Shown in pieces: positions 18,637-28,734 of a stretch of DNA of 64,000 nt; the stretch's first letter is position 1; the number at the start of each line of letters is the position of its first letter. Made by a program: the position numbers and the translations under genes. A model generated the notes under the pieces. That model had not been told where the DNA came from. It saw nothing but the letters and a program-made list of their open reading frames with translations, and made no database searches. The stretch comes from Bradyrhizobium vignae. GTDB taxonomy: Bacteria > Pseudomonadota > Alphaproteobacteria > Rhizobiales > Xanthobacteraceae. Location: positions 124,001 to 188,000 of the forward strand of contig NZ_RDQF01000008.1 of the NCBI RefSeq assembly GCF_004114425.1, given 5' to 3'.

Positions 18637-19083
18637 ATGAGCACATTATTGAAACCTGAGAACACCGATTTGCCTGCCTCGCCGAGGCTGGTTCCAGGTC
18701 CGGATCAAAGGCCGGATCAAAGGCCAGACCCCAACCATGCAGACTGTCGCGGGGTCGCTTCCGTGCTGTCCCGCGTTGGCGACAAATGGAGCGTGTTCGT
18801 CATCATGATGCTGAGCGACGGGCCAAAGCGCTTCAATGAGCTCAAGCGCATGATCAACGGCATCTCGCAGCGCATGCTGACCCTGACGCTGCGTGGCCTC
18901 GAGCGCGACGGCCTCGTCACGCGCACGATCTTCCCGACCATACCCCCGCGCGTGGATTATGAGCTGACCGATCTCGGCCACGGCCTCCAGCAGCCGGTGA
19001 AGGCGCTCGGAGAATGGGCGATCGCGCATCAGGAGCAGATCGCGGCAGCACGAGCGCGCTTCGACGAGCGCAACGACGGGTGA
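18637..19083 (+). CDS. HxlR family transcriptional regulator, likely controls azoR
   Basis: 148 residues. The winged helix is clear: VLSRVGDKWSVFVIMMLSDG, KRFNELKRMINGISQRML and TLTLRGLERDGLVTR. A cysteine just before it (NHADCRGV) matches the position of the redox-active Cys6 in YodB-type members. Its 3' end faces the end of the shortened dprA, 30 bases away. Confidence 0.88.
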   Translation: MSTLLKPENTDLPASPRLVPGPDQRPDQRPDPNHADCRGVASVLSRVGDKWSVFVIMMLSDGPKRFNELKRMINGISQRMLTLTLRGLERDGLVTRTIFPTIPPRVDYELTDLGHGLQQPVKALGEWAIAHQEQIAAARARFDERNDG

Positions 19084-19113
19084 AGCGGAGAATCAAGGGG
19101 GTAAGCACTCTGC

Positions 19114-20067
19114 TCAAGCGCTCTGCTCATGCTGCGAGGTCGATTTTTCCCTCCCTCCAGGGGAGGTAAGGTACGAGCCCTCCATGATCGGCTGCACCGC
19201 ATTGATGATGTCGGCGGCTTCCGTGACGAGCGTTGCGCCCTGCTTGATCAGGTCGTTGGTGCCGGCGGCGCGCGGATCGAGCGGCGAGCCCGGCACCGCG
19301 AACACCTCGCGGCCCTGTTCGGCCGCCATGCGCGCGGTGATCAGCGAGCCCGAGCGGTGGGCCGCTTCCACCACGACGACGCCGAGCGAAGCGCCCGAGA
19401 TCAGGCGGTTACGGCGGGGGAAGTCGCGGGCGCGCGGCTCGTGGCCGAGCGGCATTTCGGAGATCGCGGCGCCCGCGTGATCCAGGATCGCGGCGAGCAG
19501 GTCGCCGTGCTCGGGCGGGTAGATGCAGTCATGGCCGCCGGCGAGCACTGCGATCGTACCGCTCTCGATGCTGGTTCGGTGCGCAGCCTGGTCGACGCCG
19601 CGCGCCAGCCCCGAGATGACGACAAAGCCGGCTTCGCCGAGCGCACGCGCGAGCTGGCCGGCGAATTTCAAGCCGGCACCAGACGCATTGCGCGAGCCGA
19701 CGATCGCGATCATCGGCCTCATCAAGCTTTTTGTGTCGCCGCGCACGGCAAGCAGCGGCGGCGCATCATCGAGTGTTGCGAGCCGCGCCGGATAGCCGTC
19801 CTCGCCGGGCGCAAGCCAGGCGATGCCGAATTTGCGGCTGGCGGCGAGCTCGGCCTTCGCGTCGTCCGCGCTGCAGATGCGCCCCGATCGCTGCGCACCG
19901 CCACGGCGTGCCAGATCGGGCAAACGCTCCAGAGCGGCGCGCGGGCTGCCGAAATGATCGACCAGCGAGCGGAAGGTGCGCGGCCCGACGTTGTCGGAGC
20001 GGATCAGCCGCAGGCGATCGATCCGCTCAGCCTCGGTCAGCTCCACGCTTCTGTTGATGGCGTCCAC
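19114..20067 (-). CDS. dprA: DNA processing protein DprA, C-terminal domain missing
   Basis: About 317 residues. An N-terminal SAM-like region is followed by the Rossmann-type SMF core: [51 protein letters not shown] and [20 protein letters not shown]. DprA binds incoming single-stranded DNA and loads RecA during transformation. GTG 20067 has AAGGAGA upstream and is preferred to ATG 20091. After NAVQPIME the protein ends in about 20 low-complexity residues ([17 protein letters not shown]) instead of the winged-helix domain I expect in this lineage, so it looks truncated at its junction with the hxlR/azoR segment. The core is intact; activity is uncertain. Confidence 0.85.
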   Translation of the reverse strand: MDAINRSVELTEAERIDRLRLIRSDNVGPRTFRSLVDHFGSPRAALERLPDLARRGGAQRSGRICSADDAKAELAASRKFGIAWLAPGEDGYPARLATLDDAPPLLAVRGDTKSLMRPMIAIVGSRNASGAGLKFAGQLARALGEAGFVVISGLARGVDQAAHRTSIESGTIAVLAGGHDCIYPPEHGDLLAAILDHAGAAISEMPLGHEPRARDFPRRNRLISGASLGVVVVEAAHRSGSLITARMAAEQGREVFAVPGSPLDPRAAGTNDLIKQGATLVTEAADIINAVQPIMEGSYLTSPGGREKSTSQHEQSA

Positions 20068-20182
20068 GGTGTCTCCTTGCAGGGACAGCATGAAACAACC
20101 TGAGGGCGTTGCGCAACAGGGACGTGCGCTTGCGCGGCTTGGTCGCGATGCTAAAAGCGGTGGCAATAAGAAGGGTTTTGCC

Positions 20183-21427
20183 ATGATCTCACTTGCCGAC
20201 CTCCAGCGCCGCATCGAAGCGGGGGAGCTTTCGCCCGAGGCCGCCATCGCGCAATCGCATGCCGCGATCGAGGCAAAGGAGAAGGACGTCCAGGCCTTCG
20301 TCCGTCATGACAAGTCGGCGAGCGCGCAAAGCACCGGGCCGCTGCGCGGCATCGCGGTCGGCATCAAGGACATCATCGACACCGCTGATATGCCGACCGA
20401 GATGGGCTCGGAGATCTATCGCGGCTGGCGGCCGCGCGCTGACGCACCTGTCGTGATGATGCTGAAGCGGGCAGGGGCCACCATCATCGGCAAGACCACC
20501 ACGACCGCGTTCGCCTCGCGCGATCCGACCCCGACGCGCAATCCGCACAATCTGGCTCATTCGCCAGGCGGCTCGTCCTCGGGCTCGGCGGCGGCCGTCG
20601 GCGCCGGCATGATCCCGCTGGCGCTGGGCACCCAGACCGGCGGCTCGGTGATCCGGCCCGCCGCCTATTGCGGGACGGCCGCGATCAAGCCGTCGTTCCG
20701 GATGCTGCCGACGGTCGGCGTGAAGTGCTATTCATGGGCGCTCGATACGGTCGGCCTGTTCGGCGCCCGGGCAGAGGATCTTGCGCGCGGGCTCTTGGCG
20801 ATGACCGCGCGCCGCGAATTCTCGGGCATCACTCCGGCGAAGTCGCCGCGCATCGGCGTGGTCAGGCAGGAGTTTGCGGGCGCCGTCGAGGCGGCGGCCG
20901 AGGAGGGGCTGCAAGCTGCGATCAAGGCGGCGATGCGCGCCGGTGCCAGCGTGCAGACCATCGATCTGCCCGAGGCCATCAAGGAGGCCTGGCGCATCCA
21001 CCCGATCATCCAGGACTTTGAGGCGCATCGCGCACTCGCCTGGGAGTTTTCAGAGCGTCACGACGAGATCGCGCCGATGCTGCGCGCCAGTCTCGATGCG
21101 ACCGTCGGGCTGACGCCGAAGGAATATGACGAGGCGCGCCGCATCAGCCGTCGCGGCCGCCGCGAACTCGGCGAATTGTTCGAGGGCGTCGACGTGCTCC
21201 TGACCTATTCGGCGCCGGGCACCGCGCCGGCCAAGGAGCTCGCCAGCACCGGCGACCCCCGCTACAACCGGCTCTGGACGCTGATGGGCAATCCTTGCGT
21301 CAACGTACCGGTGCTGAAGGCCGGGGGCCTGCCGATCGGCGTGCAGGTGATCGCGCGCTTCGGCAATGATCCGCTCGCACTCGCGGTGGCCTGGTTCCTG
21401 GAGGAGGCGCTGGCGAAATCAGGCTAG
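20183..21427 (+). CDS. Amidase (amidase signature family)
   Basis: 414 residues. The Ser-Ser-Lys triad is visible: lysine in [12 protein letters not shown], serine in [16 protein letters not shown] and the nucleophile region [15 protein letters not shown]. It hydrolyses amide bonds; the substrate is not predictable. ATG 20183 follows AAGAAGGG. It is divergent from dprA, and the preceding 115 bases probably hold both promoters. It shares ancestry with gatA at 40421 but lacks gatB/gatC neighbours. Confidence 0.88.
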   Translation: MISLADLQRRIEAGELSPEAAIAQSHAAIEAKEKDVQAFVRHDKSASAQSTGPLRGIAVGIKDIIDTADMPTEMGSEIYRGWRPRADAPVVMMLKRAGATIIGKTTTTAFASRDPTPTRNPHNLAHSPGGSSSGSAAAVGAGMIPLALGTQTGGSVIRPAAYCGTAAIKPSFRMLPTVGVKCYSWALDTVGLFGARAEDLARGLLAMTARREFSGITPAKSPRIGVVRQEFAGAVEAAAEEGLQAAIKAAMRAGASVQTIDLPEAIKEAWRIHPIIQDFEAHRALAWEFSERHDEIAPMLRASLDATVGLTPKEYDEARRISRRGRRELGELFEGVDVLLTYSAPGTAPAKELASTGDPRYNRLWTLMGNPCVNVPVLKAGGLPIGVQVIARFGNDPLALAVAWFLEEALAKSG

Positions 21428-21532
21428 CGCCGGACGAGTCGCGGCGGGTGAGGGTTATGGTCTCACTGAATGCTGCGGCCCCTCACCCGGAGGTGAACCA
21501 AGACCGCAGGCAGTCTCACACTTGGTCATACT

Positions 21533-22738
21533 CTAGACCAGTGCGGGCTCCACTGGAGCGATGCGCTGATCGGATGCAGGTGATGTTGCATTGCCAGCGG
21601 TACCTTGCCCGAGCCAGCGCTCGGCGGCCTCGCGGCCGCTCCGGTGCAAGAGGCGAATGAAGCCGCGGCCGAGATCGGTCGAAGAGCGCTGCGCCAGGCC
21701 GTCGACGGAATCTTCAGCCGCGATCCTGGAGAGCCGCAGCGACGGCGCGGCATGGGTCTTTGCCCATTCGATCGCTGCGATCTCGGCATTGAGCGCGGCG
21801 TTGGCTGCGATCTGGTCGAGCCGGCGGTCGATTGCGGCAAGCGTGATCGGCACGTAGCTGTCGCGCGTCGGCGTGACCTGCACCAGCAGGACATCGGACG
21901 TCGTGGTCTCCTGCGCCAGCCGCAGCAGCGGCGGGTTGCCGCCGAAGCCGCCGTCCCAATAAGCCTCGCCATCGACCTCGATGGCGCAGTGAACCAGGGG
22001 CGGGCAGGTCGAGGCCAGCGCGACGTCGGCGGTGATGGCGTCGTTGCGGAAGATCTGCTGCTGGCCGTCGCGGATCCGCGTCGCCGCAATCATGAGTCTT
22101 GGGCACCTCGGGTCGCGCAGTGCGGCAAAATCGATGTCGCGCGACAGCGCCTGCCGTAGCGGATCGAGGTCGAACGGATCGAACTGTCCGGAGCGCAGCG
22201 TCGGGCCGAATGCGACCGAGCTTCCCGCGGGGGAAAAGCCGCCGATCAGCATCAGCGAGCGGAACGAGGCCTCGTGCATCAGCCGGACCCAGAACCGGTT
22301 CAGCCGCGACCGCGCGCCTTCGCGGCCGCCTTCGGCCAAGCCGCACGCGAGCAGCAGTGCATTGATGGCGCCGGCGCTGGCGCCGCTGATGGTGTCGATC
22401 GCGATGTCTGGTTCTTCCAGCAGCCGCTCCAGCACGCCCCAGGTGAAGGCGGCAAAGGTGCCGCCGCCCTGCAGCGCCAGCGAAAGTTTTCGCGGCGGCC
22501 ATTGGTCTGAACGCGCCTGTGCAGGCGCGGCCGGTACAGCCTTGGTGACCACGATATCGGGCGGAGCGGCGGCTCGCGCGACGGGCTCAGGCTGCGGCGT
22601 TGGCGGTGAAACAGCGGCAGCCGCTTGCGGCGGCGCATCGGACCAGATGTTGGTCGCCGAAAGCAGCCGGCTTGCCGCGGTGCCGGTCACACCTGACGAA
22701 CCAACCCCATCCTGCACGCCGACAATCTTCTCGCTCAT
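21533..22738 (-). CDS. Patatin-like phospholipase
   Basis: About 401 residues. After about 85 low-complexity Ala/Pro-rich residues, the catalytic domain shows the oxyanion loop LALQGGGTFAAFTWG, the nucleophile elbow ISGASAGAINA (GxSxG), and the catalytic aspartate motif WDGGFGGNPPL (DGG). It is expected to hydrolyse membrane lipid acyl chains. No signal peptide is seen. The ATG at 22738 is chosen; a TTG at 22747 is an alternative. It sits between dprA and plsY and may be part of the same insertion as the amidase. Confidence 0.9.
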   Translation of the reverse strand: MSEKIVGVQDGVGSSGVTGTAASRLLSATNIWSDAPPQAAAAVSPPTPQPEPVARAAAPPDIVVTKAVPAAPAQARSDQWPPRKLSLALQGGGTFAAFTWGVLERLLEEPDIAIDTISGASAGAINALLLACGLAEGGREGARSRLNRFWVRLMHEASFRSLMLIGGFSPAGSSVAFGPTLRSGQFDPFDLDPLRQALSRDIDFAALRDPRCPRLMIAATRIRDGQQQIFRNDAITADVALASTCPPLVHCAIEVDGEAYWDGGFGGNPPLLRLAQETTTSDVLLVQVTPTRDSYVPITLAAIDRRLDQIAANAALNAEIAAIEWAKTHAAPSLRLSRIAAEDSVDGLAQRSSTDLGRGFIRLLHRSGREAAERWLGQGTAGNATSPASDQRIAPVEPALV

Positions 22739-22889
22739 TCTGAGCAACCGCGTAACGCCTTTTTCTGGGTCAGGATGACAGGCGTGAAACCCGTTCGCTA
22801 CAGCCTGACGTGAGTCGCAGCCAAGTTGCGAACAGAATTTGGCATATAGTGCGGAAGGGGTGCGGCGGTATCCGTACTTTTTCCGGCCC

Positions 22890-23486
22890 TCAAGCCTTCT
22901 CGCCGATCCGGCTTTCCCTGCCGGCCTGCAAGCGCTTGATGTTCTCGCGATGCGCGTAGAACAAGAGCAGCGTCAGCACTGCTGCCAGTGCCGACAATGC
23001 GAGGTGACCGAACCACCACAGGAACATCGGCGTGATGAACGCCGCCACCAGCGCCGAGAGTGAAGAGTAGCGGGTGGTGAAGGCGGTCGCCAGCCAGAGC
23101 AGGCAGAACACGACGGCGCCGGGCCAGAACAGGCCGAGCAGGATGCCGATATAGACCGCCACGCCCTTGCCCCCTCTGAATTTCAACCAGACCGGGAAGA
23201 GATGGCCGAGGAACGCGCCGAGCCCGGCCACCATCGCAGCATTTGGCCCGGCGATGTAGCCACAGATCACCACGGCCACGGTGCCCTTGAGCGCGTCGAA
23301 CAGCAGGGTGCCCGCGGCAAGGCTCTTGCGTCCCGTGCGCAGCACATTGGTCGCGCCGATGCTGCCGGAGCCGATCGAGCGAATATCCTGCGTGCCGGCG
23401 AGCCTGGTCAGAATCAGGCCGAATGGAATCGAGCCGAGGAGATAGCCGGTGACGAAGGCGACCGGCAAAAATGCTTCAAGCGCCAT
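22890..23486 (-). CDS. plsY: Glycerol-3-phosphate acyltransferase PlsY
   Basis: A 198-residue membrane enzyme transferring acyl groups from acyl-phosphate to glycerol-3-phosphate, the first step of phospholipid synthesis. Family motifs are present: [28 protein letters not shown] and [18 protein letters not shown], with about five membrane segments. It follows the pyrC-like gene by 32 bases and is probably in the pyrB operon. Confidence 0.96.
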   Translation of the reverse strand: MALEAFLPVAFVTGYLLGSIPFGLILTRLAGTQDIRSIGSGSIGATNVLRTGRKSLAAGTLLFDALKGTVAVVICGYIAGPNAAMVAGLGAFLGHLFPVWLKFRGGKGVAVYIGILLGLFWPGAVVFCLLWLATAFTTRYSSLSALVAAFITPMFLWWFGHLALSALAAVLTLLLFYAHRENIKRLQAGRESRIGEKA

Positions 23487-23518
23487 GGCTGGATCTCCGT
23501 GTCGAACGATCTCGCACG

Positions 23519-24829
23519 TCAGACATGCTCATAGACCGTGCGGCCGCCGACAATGGTGCGCACCACGCGGCCTGTAAAGCGGGCCTCGTCGAACGGGGTG
23601 TTCTTGCAGGGCGATTTGAGGTCGGCGGGATCGACCACCCAGGGCGTATCGGGATCGATTACGATGACGTCCGCCGGGCTGCCCGCGCGCAGGGTTCCGC
23701 CTGGCAGCCCGAGCAACTCGGCCGGCCGGGTCGACATCGCACGGATCAGCGTCTTCAGTTCCATCTCGCCATTATGCACCAGCCGCAAGCCGGCCGGCAG
23801 CATGGTCTCGAGGCCGACGGCGCCGGGTGCGGCTTCCGCGAACGGCAGGCGCTTGACCTCGACGTCCTGCGGATTGTGGTCCGACATGATGACGTCGAGC
23901 AGGCCGGAGGCGAGCGCCGCCACCACCGCACGGCGGTCGGCCTCGGTGCGCAGCGGCGGCGACAGCTTCAGGAACGAACGGTAAGGACCGATGTCGTTCT
24001 CGTTCAGCGCCAGATGGTTGATCGAGACCGAGGCGCTGACCGCGAGTCCGGCGTCGCGAGCGCGCTGGAGGATATCGAGAGAGTCGATGCAGGTCAGCGA
24101 AGCCGCGTGGTAGCGGCCGCCGGTGAGGGCGACGAGGCGCAGGTCGCGCTCCAGCATCACGGCTTCGGCGGCATTCGGGATGCCCATCAGGCCGAGCCGG
24201 GTCGCGAACTCGCCCTCGTTCATCACGCCTTCGCCGACCAGGTTGGGATCCTCGGTGTGATGCACGATCAGTGCGTCGAAGTCGCGGGCATAGGTCAGCG
24301 CGCGGCGCATCACCTGGGCGTTGGTGACGCTCTTGTCGCCGTCGCTGAAGGCGACAGCGCCGGCCGCCTTCAGGAGGCCGAACTCGGTCATCTCCTCGCC
24401 CTGCATGCCCTTGGTGAGCGCGGCCATCGGCTGAATGTTGACGATCGCGGTGTCGCGGGCGCGGCGCATCACGAAATCGACGGTCGCCGAATTGTCGATG
24501 ACGGGCAAGGTGGCGGGCTGGCAGATGATGGTGGTGATGCCGCCGGTCGCCGCGGCCTGGCTCGCCGAGGCAAAGGTCTCGCGGTGGCTGAGGCCGGGTT
24601 CGCCGACGAAAGCGCGCATGTCGATCAGGCCCGGCGCCACGATCTTGCCGGAGCAATTGATGATGTCGGTGCCCTCGGGGACACCGGCCGCGCCGATGCC
24701 GCGGCGGGTCTCGCGGATGGTGCCGTCGGCAATGAGAACGTCACCAATGCCGTCGAACTCCCTGGAGGGATCGACGACGCGGGCGTTGGCGAGCAGGATG
24801 GGGCGGCGGTCGGTCAACATCGGCATCAC
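23519..24829 (-). CDS. Dihydroorotase-like protein without metal ligands (PyrC')
   Basis: 436 residues of the class I dihydroorotase/amidohydrolase family. The fold is easy to follow ([54 protein letters not shown]). The zinc-binding HxH of active enzymes (DxHxHxREPG) is RAF here, and the later histidines are also altered: INHLALNE where TPHH is usual, and SDHNPQD in place of the DHAPH loop. It is therefore probably a non-catalytic PyrC' that supports ATCase, as known for Pseudomonas PyrB-PyrC'. Its start overlaps the pyrB stop by 4 bases. A functional dihydroorotase is expected elsewhere in the genome. Confidence 0.88.
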   Translation of the reverse strand: MMPMLTDRRPILLANARVVDPSREFDGIGDVLIADGTIRETRRGIGAAGVPEGTDIINCSGKIVAPGLIDMRAFVGEPGLSHRETFASASQAAATGGITTIICQPATLPVIDNSATVDFVMRRARDTAIVNIQPMAALTKGMQGEEMTEFGLLKAAGAVAFSDGDKSVTNAQVMRRALTYARDFDALIVHHTEDPNLVGEGVMNEGEFATRLGLMGIPNAAEAVMLERDLRLVALTGGRYHAASLTCIDSLDILQRARDAGLAVSASVSINHLALNENDIGPYRSFLKLSPPLRTEADRRAVVAALASGLLDVIMSDHNPQDVEVKRLPFAEAAPGAVGLETMLPAGLRLVHNGEMELKTLIRAMSTRPAELLGLPGGTLRAGSPADVIVIDPDTPWVVDPADLKSPCKNTPFDEARFTGRVVRTIVGGRTVYEHV

Positions 24830-25773
24830 GCGTTCGGCAGGTTGCGGGCGAGCGCTTCCAGCACGGCCATGCGCACCGCGACGCCCATCTCCACCTGTTC
24901 GCGGATCAGGGACTGGGCGCCGTCGGCCACGATCGAGTCGATCTCCACGCCGCGGTTCATGGGACCTGGATGCATCACGAGCGCGTCCGGCTTGGCGTAG
25001 GCGAGCTTCTTCTGGTCGAGCCCGAAATAATGGAAATATTCCGACGAGGAAGGCACGAAGGAGCCGTTCATGCGCTCGCGCTGCAGCCGCAGCATCATGA
25101 CGATGTCGGCGCCTTCGAGACCTTCGCGCATGTCGCGCGCGACCTCGACGCCCATCCGCTCGATGCCCGTTGGCAGCAGCGTGGACGGGCCGACGACGCG
25201 GACGCGGGCGCCCATGGTGTTGAGCAGGATGATGTTGGAGCGGGCGACGCGCGAATGCAGCACATCGCCGCAGATCGCGACCACCAGGCCCTCGATCCGG
25301 CCCTTGTTGCGGCGGATGGTGAGGGCATCGAGCAGCGCCTGGGTCGGATGCTCATGCGCGCCGTCGCCGGCATTGATCACGGAACCGTCGACCTTGCGCG
25401 CCAGCAGTTCCACCGCGCCGGAGGCGTGATGGCGGACCACCAGGATGTCGGGGTGCATCGCGTTCAGCGTCACGGCGGTGTCGATCAGGGTCTCGCCCTT
25501 GCGGATCGAGGACGAGGACACCGACATGTTCATGACGTCGGCGCCCAGCCGCTTGCCGGCGAGCTCGAACGAGGATTGGGTCCGGGTGGAGGCCTCGAAG
25601 AAAAGGTTCACCTGCGTCCGTCCCCGCAGGACGGTGCGCTTCTTGTCAACCTGGCGGTTGAGCTCGACATATTCTTCGGACAGGTCGAGGAGGCCGCTGA
25701 TGTCGGCCGCGGAAAGGCCCTCGATGCCCAGCAAATGCCGGTGGCCGAGGACGAAGGTCGATTTCGATGTCAT
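24826..25773 (-). CDS. pyrB: Aspartate carbamoyltransferase catalytic subunit
   Basis: 315 residues. Catalyses carbamoyl phosphate plus aspartate to carbamoyl-aspartate, the committed step of pyrimidine synthesis. Seen: the carbamoyl-phosphate loop [34 protein letters not shown], and [11 protein letters not shown]. The ATG at 25773 ([17 protein letters not shown]) is used; the longer open frame upstream translates the palindromic repeat. No pyrI is present, which fits the dodecameric PyrB-PyrC' class. Confidence 0.96.
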   Translation of the reverse strand: MTSKSTFVLGHRHLLGIEGLSAADISGLLDLSEEYVELNRQVDKKRTVLRGRTQVNLFFEASTRTQSSFELAGKRLGADVMNMSVSSSSIRKGETLIDTAVTLNAMHPDILVVRHHASGAVELLARKVDGSVINAGDGAHEHPTQALLDALTIRRNKGRIEGLVVAICGDVLHSRVARSNIILLNTMGARVRVVGPSTLLPTGIERMGVEVARDMREGLEGADIVMMLRLQRERMNGSFVPSSSEYFHYFGLDQKKLAYAKPDALVMHPGPMNRGVEIDSIVADGAQSLIREQVEMGVAVRMAVLEALARNLPNA

Positions 25774-25890
25774 TAAAAGCAGAGCTATAGGCGGGGATGG
25801 CGGGGGGAGCAAGGGGCAAACGGCGGGAGGCGAGTTATCCCCTGATCTGTCGGTTTGGTCGCTGTGGCCTGGCCTGCCGCCACCTTCTCC

Positions 25891-25980
25891 GTCATGCCCG
25901 GGCTTGTCCCGGGCATCCACGATCTTCTATCGCATTTGACGCAATAGAACGTGGATGGCCGGGACAAGCCCGGGCATGAC
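25891..25980. repeat. Long palindromic repeat, type B
   Basis: Arms of about 30 bases: GTCATGCCCGGGCTTGTCCC... at the left and ...GGGACAAGCCCGGGCATGAC at the right, with a central hairpin region. Each arm is itself a hairpin. A related copy lies at 28611-28694. It separates divergent pyrB and the dipeptidase gene, whose frames translate into it as 'DKPGHD'-like peptides. Confidence 0.85.
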
Positions 25981-25996
25981 GATCGTGGGGCATTTC

Positions 25997-26746
25997 GTGA
26001 AAAGAATTCTGACGGCGTTCCTGGCCGCGGTGCCAATCAGCACGGCCCACGCCCAATCGCTCCCCGGCGGCTTCGTTTACCTGCGCGACATCGATCCCGG
26101 CATCATCCAGGACATCCGATACGCCACGGCGAACAATTTCGTGGGCCGTCCGCTCGCTGGTTACAATGCCGGTGAATGCGTGGTGAAACGGGAGGTGGGG
26201 CTGCGGCTGAAGGCGGTGCAAGCGGAGCTAGCCGCACAGAATCTGTCGCTGAAGATGTTCGACTGCTACCGGCCGGCGCGCGCCTCGCTCGACATGGTGA
26301 AGTGGTCGCAGAACGGTCACGAGACGGCGGCTGAGCGGCGCTACAACCCCGGGATTCCGAAGACCGAGCTGTTCCGCCTCGGCTATATTGCGAGCCGCTC
26401 GCAGCATTCCACGGGTGCAGCGCTCGATCTCACTCTGGTCGATCTCAAGGCCGACAATTCCGCAAAATATGATCCGTCAAAGACCTACGCCGATTGCACG
26501 GCGCCGGCCGAGATACGCGCGCCGGAGGGCAGCGTCGACATGGGCACAGGCTACGACTGTACCGATGCGAAGGGGCACACTGCGGCACCGTCGATCAATC
26601 CGGAGCAGCGCGCCTGGCGCAAGCGGCTGGTCGCGGCGATGGCGAGGCAAGGCTTTGTGAACTATTCGAAGGAGTGGTGGCATTTTTCCCTGCCGGGGGC
26701 GGGCGGGCCGGCCTATGATTTCCCGATCCAGCCGCGTACGAGGTAG
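25997..26746 (+). CDS. Exported D-alanyl-D-alanine dipeptidase, VanX/M15D-like
   Basis: About 249 residues from GTG 25997 (GTGGGG upstream), giving a signal peptide VKRILTAFLAAVPISTAHA|Q. Zinc ligands and catalytic residues of the M15 family are visible: CYRPARAS, SQHSTGAALDLTL (SxHxxGxAxD) and SKEWWHFSL (the ExxxH pair). VanX enzymes cleave D-Ala-D-Ala; periplasmic members are usually for murein-peptide recycling rather than vancomycin resistance. No vanHA-type genes are nearby. An ATG at 25976 inside the repeat is a less likely start. Confidence 0.85.
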   Translation: MKRILTAFLAAVPISTAHAQSLPGGFVYLRDIDPGIIQDIRYATANNFVGRPLAGYNAGECVVKREVGLRLKAVQAELAAQNLSLKMFDCYRPARASLDMVKWSQNGHETAAERRYNPGIPKTELFRLGYIASRSQHSTGAALDLTLVDLKADNSAKYDPSKTYADCTAPAEIRAPEGSVDMGTGYDCTDAKGHTAAPSINPEQRAWRKRLVAAMARQGFVNYSKEWWHFSLPGAGGPAYDFPIQPRTR

Positions 26747-26780
26747 AGTTCGATTGAAACGGAAGCCGCCGCGGGCAGGG

Positions 26781-26907
26781 TTACCTCTCCCAAGGGGCCC
26801 CAAGGGGAGAGGTCGGCGCGAAGCGCCGGGTGAGGGGATCAGGTCCCTCGATAGAGCGTAGCCCCTCGCCCGCGCCTCCGGCGCGACCTCTCCCGTTGCG
26901 AGAGGTG
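26781..26907. repeat. Repeat with CTCTCCC/GGGAGAGG arms, type C
   Basis: A palindromic region: ACCTCTCCCAAGGGG...GGGGAGAGGTCGGCGCGAAGC...GGGTGAGGGG, followed by CCCCTCGCCC...GCGCGACCTCTCCC. Shorter relatives occur near 38570-38730 and 54510-54550, and the CCCTCACCC part near 21480 and 35400-35449. Confidence 0.6.
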
Positions 26908-26944
26908 GCACTGCCCGAGCCGAGATAGATTCGATGGAAGCACA

Positions 26945-28588
26945 ATGACCCAGCCCACATTTGCGACGCACGAGGTCCTCAACCAGTCACCGCCGTTCGA
27001 GGACGTCGACCTGTTCGCCACGGATCGGCCGCTGGTCGAGGCGGTCAAGGCCAATGGCGGCGCGGCGGCGGAGCGCGAGCTGTCAGCGTTCGGCAAGCAC
27101 TGGGGCTCGGCCGCGATGGCCGATCGCGGGCGCCTCGCCAACGAGAACACGCCGAAGCTGCGCGCCTTTGATTCGAAGGGCCATCGCCGCGACCAGGTCG
27201 AGTTTCACCCCTCGTATCACGAGCTGATGGCGCACAGCGCGCATGCCGGCGTGCACAATTCCACCTGGACCGCAGATGGCAAGCCGGCGGGCGATGGCGC
27301 CGAGGTCATTCGTGCCGCAAAGTTCTACATGGCAGCCCAGGTCGAGACCGGCCACCTCTGCCCAATCACGATGACGCGCGCCTCCGTCGGTGCCCTGGCG
27401 ATGCAACCCGATCTGCTCGCGCGCGTGATGCCGGTTTTGTCGACGAAGAGCTACGATCCCAGCTTCGCGCCCTGGTGGGAAAAGCGCGGCATGACGCTCG
27501 GCATGGGCATGACCGAGAAGCAGGGCGGCACCGACGTGCGCGCCAACATGACACGCGCCGTGCGCGACGGGGACGGCTATCGCATCACCGGCCATAAATG
27601 GTTCATGTCGGCACCGATGTGCGATGCGTTCCTGGTGCTGGCGCAGGCGGAGGGGGGGCTGACCTGCTTCTTCATGCCACGCTTCGCGCCGGATGGCTCG
27701 GTCAATGCCATCCAGTTCCAGAGGCTGAAGGACAAGCTCGGCAACCGTTCCAATGCCTCGTCCGAAGTCGAGTTCGTCGGCGCCTATGCGCAAGCGGTCG
27801 GTGAGGAGGGCAAGGGCATCCGCACCATCATCCAGATGGTGCAGCTGACGCGGCAGGATTGCGCGATCGCCTCCGTCGGCCTGATGCGCTCGGGGCTGGC
27901 GCATGCGCTGCATCACGCCCGTCACCGCAGCGTGTTCCAGAAGCATCTGGCCGATCAGCCGCTGATGCAGGCCGTGCTGTCGGACATGGCGCTGCATGTC
28001 GAGGCGAGTACAGCGCTCGTGATGCGGCTCTGCCGCGCCTTCGACCGAACGCCGCACGATGCGGCGGAAGCCGCCTATATGCGGCTCCTCACGCCCGCGA
28101 TCAAATACTGGACCTGCAAGAGCGCGCCGCCATTTCTCTACGAGGCGATGGAGTGCCTCGGCGGCAACGGCTATGTCGAGGACGGCATTCTGGCGCGCCA
28201 CTATCGCGAGTCCCCTGTCAATGCGATCTGGGAAGGTTCGGGCAACGTGATGTGCCTCGACGTGCTCCGCGCGCTCTCGCGCGAGCCGGAGGCGGCGATG
28301 ACCGTGCTGCAATCGCTTGCGGCCGACACGAAGAGCCTGCCGGGGGCCGGGGAGGCGGTCGCGTTCATCGGCAGGATTTTTTGGCGCGCCGACGGCGAGC
28401 GCGTCGCGCGGCTTGCCGTCGAGACGTTGGCGTTGCTCGCTGCGGCCGCAGCGCTCAACGGCGTGTCACCGCACAATGCCGAACTGTTCGCGGCGACGCG
28501 TCTCGCGGCCAATCACGCCAGCATGTACGGTGCGGTCGAACTCGACAGCGCCGACGAGCGCGCGCTGCTGGAGCGGGCGCTGCCGTGA
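26945..28588 (+). CDS. aidB: AidB-type acyl-CoA dehydrogenase (adaptive response protein)
   Basis: 547 residues, close in length and sequence to E. coli AidB. It shares RLANENTPKLRAFDSKG, HLCPITMTRASVGALAM, GMGMTEKQGGTDVRANMT, HKWFMSAP, RLKDKLGNRSNASSEVEF and NAIWEGSGNVMCLDVLRAL. AidB is a flavoprotein that binds DNA and is induced in the Ada response to alkylating agents; its enzymatic role is still debated. No ada or alkB gene is beside it. It starts at ATG 26945 just after the type C repeat. Confidence 0.94.
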   Translation: MTQPTFATHEVLNQSPPFEDVDLFATDRPLVEAVKANGGAAAERELSAFGKHWGSAAMADRGRLANENTPKLRAFDSKGHRRDQVEFHPSYHELMAHSAHAGVHNSTWTADGKPAGDGAEVIRAAKFYMAAQVETGHLCPITMTRASVGALAMQPDLLARVMPVLSTKSYDPSFAPWWEKRGMTLGMGMTEKQGGTDVRANMTRAVRDGDGYRITGHKWFMSAPMCDAFLVLAQAEGGLTCFFMPRFAPDGSVNAIQFQRLKDKLGNRSNASSEVEFVGAYAQAVGEEGKGIRTIIQMVQLTRQDCAIASVGLMRSGLAHALHHARHRSVFQKHLADQPLMQAVLSDMALHVEASTALVMRLCRAFDRTPHDAAEAAYMRLLTPAIKYWTCKSAPPFLYEAMECLGGNGYVEDGILARHYRESPVNAIWEGSGNVMCLDVLRALSREPEAAMTVLQSLAADTKSLPGAGEAVAFIGRIFWRADGERVARLAVETLALLAAAAALNGVSPHNAELFAATRLAANHASMYGAVELDSADERALLERALP

Positions 28589-28610
28589 GCGGCCGCGGTC
28601 TCTCCACAGC

Positions 28611-28694
28611 GTCATGGCCGGGCCTGACCCAGCCATCCACGTCTTGCTGCGTGGCAAGAAGAACGTGGATGCCCGGGACAAGCCCGGGCATGAC
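28611..28694. repeat. Long palindromic repeat, type B, second copy
   Basis: GTCATGGCCGGGCCTGACCC...ATCCACGTC at the left and AACGTGGAT...GGGACAAGCCCGGGCATGAC at the right. The right arm shares about 20 identical bases with the copy at 25891-25980. It lies between aidB and the CPBP protease gene. Confidence 0.8.
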
Positions 28695-28734
28695 GATCGC
28701 TCGTTAGTTTGCGCGTTCCAACGAAAGCCTCCTG

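Noticed and set aside
25997..26746. VanX-like gene considered as part of a vancomycin-resistance cluster
   Set aside because: No vanH, vanA or vanRS neighbours, and the protein is exported, which fits murein-peptide turnover instead.
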